Source: UBA10649 sp964597445
Lineage (GTDB): Bacteria > Actinomycetota > Actinomycetes > S36-B12
Direction: 5' to 3'
NCBI GenBank assembly: GCA_964597445.1
Contig: CAZQXO010000082.1
Coordinates: forward strand, 1 to 5,732
Length of the DNA stretch: 5,732 bases
Position numbers and translations under genes: made by a program. Every line of letters starts with the position of its first letter. The first letter of the stretch is position 1. This document shows, piece by piece, positions 5,091-5,732 of this stretch. The notes below the pieces were generated by a model, which saw nothing but the letters and a program-made list of their open reading frames with translations, was not told where the DNA came from and did no database searches.

Positions 5091-5732
5091 TGAGGCGGAT
5101 CTCGCCCTGATCGCCCTGGGCGAGCCGGCGAGCGCAGGGAATGAGCAGCACCTCTCGTCGTGCGCACGCTGCCGCAGCCGGGTGGACCAGCTCGCGGCAG
5201 TGGTGACGACGGCGCGCATGATCACGGACGACGACCGTCCGGTCACGCCGCCGCCATCGGTCTGGGAGGGGATCGCCGCGCAGGTGGCGTCCCCCAACAC
5301 TGCAACGGACGCGACGGTCACATCCCTGGATGCGGCGCGGCGTCGGAAGCGTCCGGCACTGTGGTGGCTGGCTGCGGCTGCCGCGGTCGGAGTCGTGGCG
5401 GGATCGGTCGTCACCACGGTCACGTCGGATCTCGGTACGCCAGCCCCGAGTGTGGTGGCGTCGGCGAGCCTGGAGCCCGTCGCGGATGCCACGGTCCAGG
5501 GCACCGCCGCCGTCGAGCGCCGTGGCTCGGGAGCCGTGCTGCGCATCTCGGTGCCGGAGCTCCCCGCGGTCGAGGATGGCTACTACGAGGTGTGGATGGC
5601 GACCGCGGATGCCGGCACGATGGTCGCGGTCGGCACCCTCAATCCGGGGGAGGAGGCCGTCCTGACCCTTCCGGCGGGAATGCAGACGTCCGACTTCCCC
5701 CTGGTGGACGTCTCCGTCGAGCACTACGACGG
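5077..5732 (+). CDS. rskA: membrane anti-sigma factor, zinc-motif N-terminus and RskA-like C-terminal domain (3' end outside window)
   Basis: 218 complete codons are visible and the frame runs off the window. The GTG at 5077 has a perfect GGAGG at 5066-5070, six bases away, inside the sigma gene, so the pair is translationally coupled. The cytoplasmic N-terminus has HLSSCARC at residues 25-32, the HX3CX2C signature of zinc anti-sigma (ZAS) domains, which clamp ECF sigma factors. There is also His3-Cys4 at the very start. After an Arg-rich RRRKRP (88-93) comes a single membrane helix, about 94-113 (ALWWLAAAAAVGVVAGSVVT). The outer domain includes VPELPAVEDGYYEVWMA (about 163-179) and ends in DVSVEHYDG, matching the anti-sigma-K (RskA, PF10099) pattern as I recall it. 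It is expected to hold the sigma factor at the membrane until regulated proteolysis or another signal frees it. Only the last residues seem to be missing. Confidence 0.85.
   Translation, partial: MSHCDEADLALIALGEPASAGNEQHLSSCARCRSRVDQLAAVVTTARMITDDDRPVTPPPSVWEGIAAQVASPNTATDATVTSLDAARRRKRPALWWLAAAAAVGVVAGSVVTTVTSDLGTPAPSVVASASLEPVADATVQGTAAVERRGSGAVLRISVPELPAVEDGYYEVWMATADAGTMVAVGTLNPGEEAVLTLPAGMQTSDFPLVDVSVEHYD

Noticed and set aside
5020..5724. 234-residue open frame on the - strand opposite the anti-sigma gene
   Set aside because: His/Arg-rich shadow; the + strand shows a zinc motif, membrane helix and RskA-like domain.
1..5732. CRISPR arrays, tRNA or rRNA genes, insertion sequences, attachment sites
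   Set aside because: No regularly spaced repeats, tRNA-like cloverleaf ends, rRNA blocks, transposase motifs or flanking direct repeats were seen on either strand.

Overview
The window looks like chromosome of a high-GC Gram-positive actinobacterium. The pointers are strong G/C bias at third codon positions, GTG and TTG starts with clear Shine-Dalgarno sites, a DUF5302-type small protein ending in FRRKSG, a DUF6153/DUF305 gene pair, and a SigK/RskA-type sigma/anti-sigma pair beside a fasciclin gene. The sequence alone does not support a genus. Everything was read by eye; no database search was run.

Layout. (1) Bases 1-1432, + strand: the 3' part of an FAD-dependent oxidoreductase of the geranylgeranyl-reductase-like group, then two bases later a UbiA-type membrane prenyltransferase. 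They look like the tail of a lipid/quinone-type biosynthetic operon that starts outside the window. (2) Bases 1519-1686: a 55-residue DUF5302-like protein. (3) Bases 1732-3556, + strand: a small two-helix membrane protein (DUF6153-like), then a 450-residue lipoprotein that joins a DUF305 domain to a C-terminal BNR-repeat propeller-like domain of the F510_1955 'glycosylhydrolase' type. (4) Bases 3561-3603: a perfect 19-bp hairpin between convergent genes, probably a bidirectional terminator. (5) Bases 3615-4244, - strand: a secreted fasciclin (FAS1) protein. (6) Bases 4464-5732, + strand: an ECF sigma factor overlapping by 14 bp a membrane anti-sigma factor with an HX3CX2C zinc motif and an RskA-like C-terminal domain, cut by the window end.

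How the parts work together. Fasciclin, sigma and anti-sigma match the known SigK-RskA-MPT70/MPT83 logic of mycobacteria, in which the sigma factor drives fasciclin genes and is held by a membrane anti-sigma. The 219-bp divergent intergenic region carries the same signal, CATCC-N18-GAAG, once on each strand, facing each gene at promoter-like distance. This suggests that the sigma factor controls both its own operon and the fasciclin gene. The DUF6153/DUF305 pair is a probable cell-envelope module, perhaps metal-related, of unknown function. The most noteworthy items are the twin promoter signal, the DUF305-propeller fusion, and the distribution of cysteines between sigma and anti-sigma.
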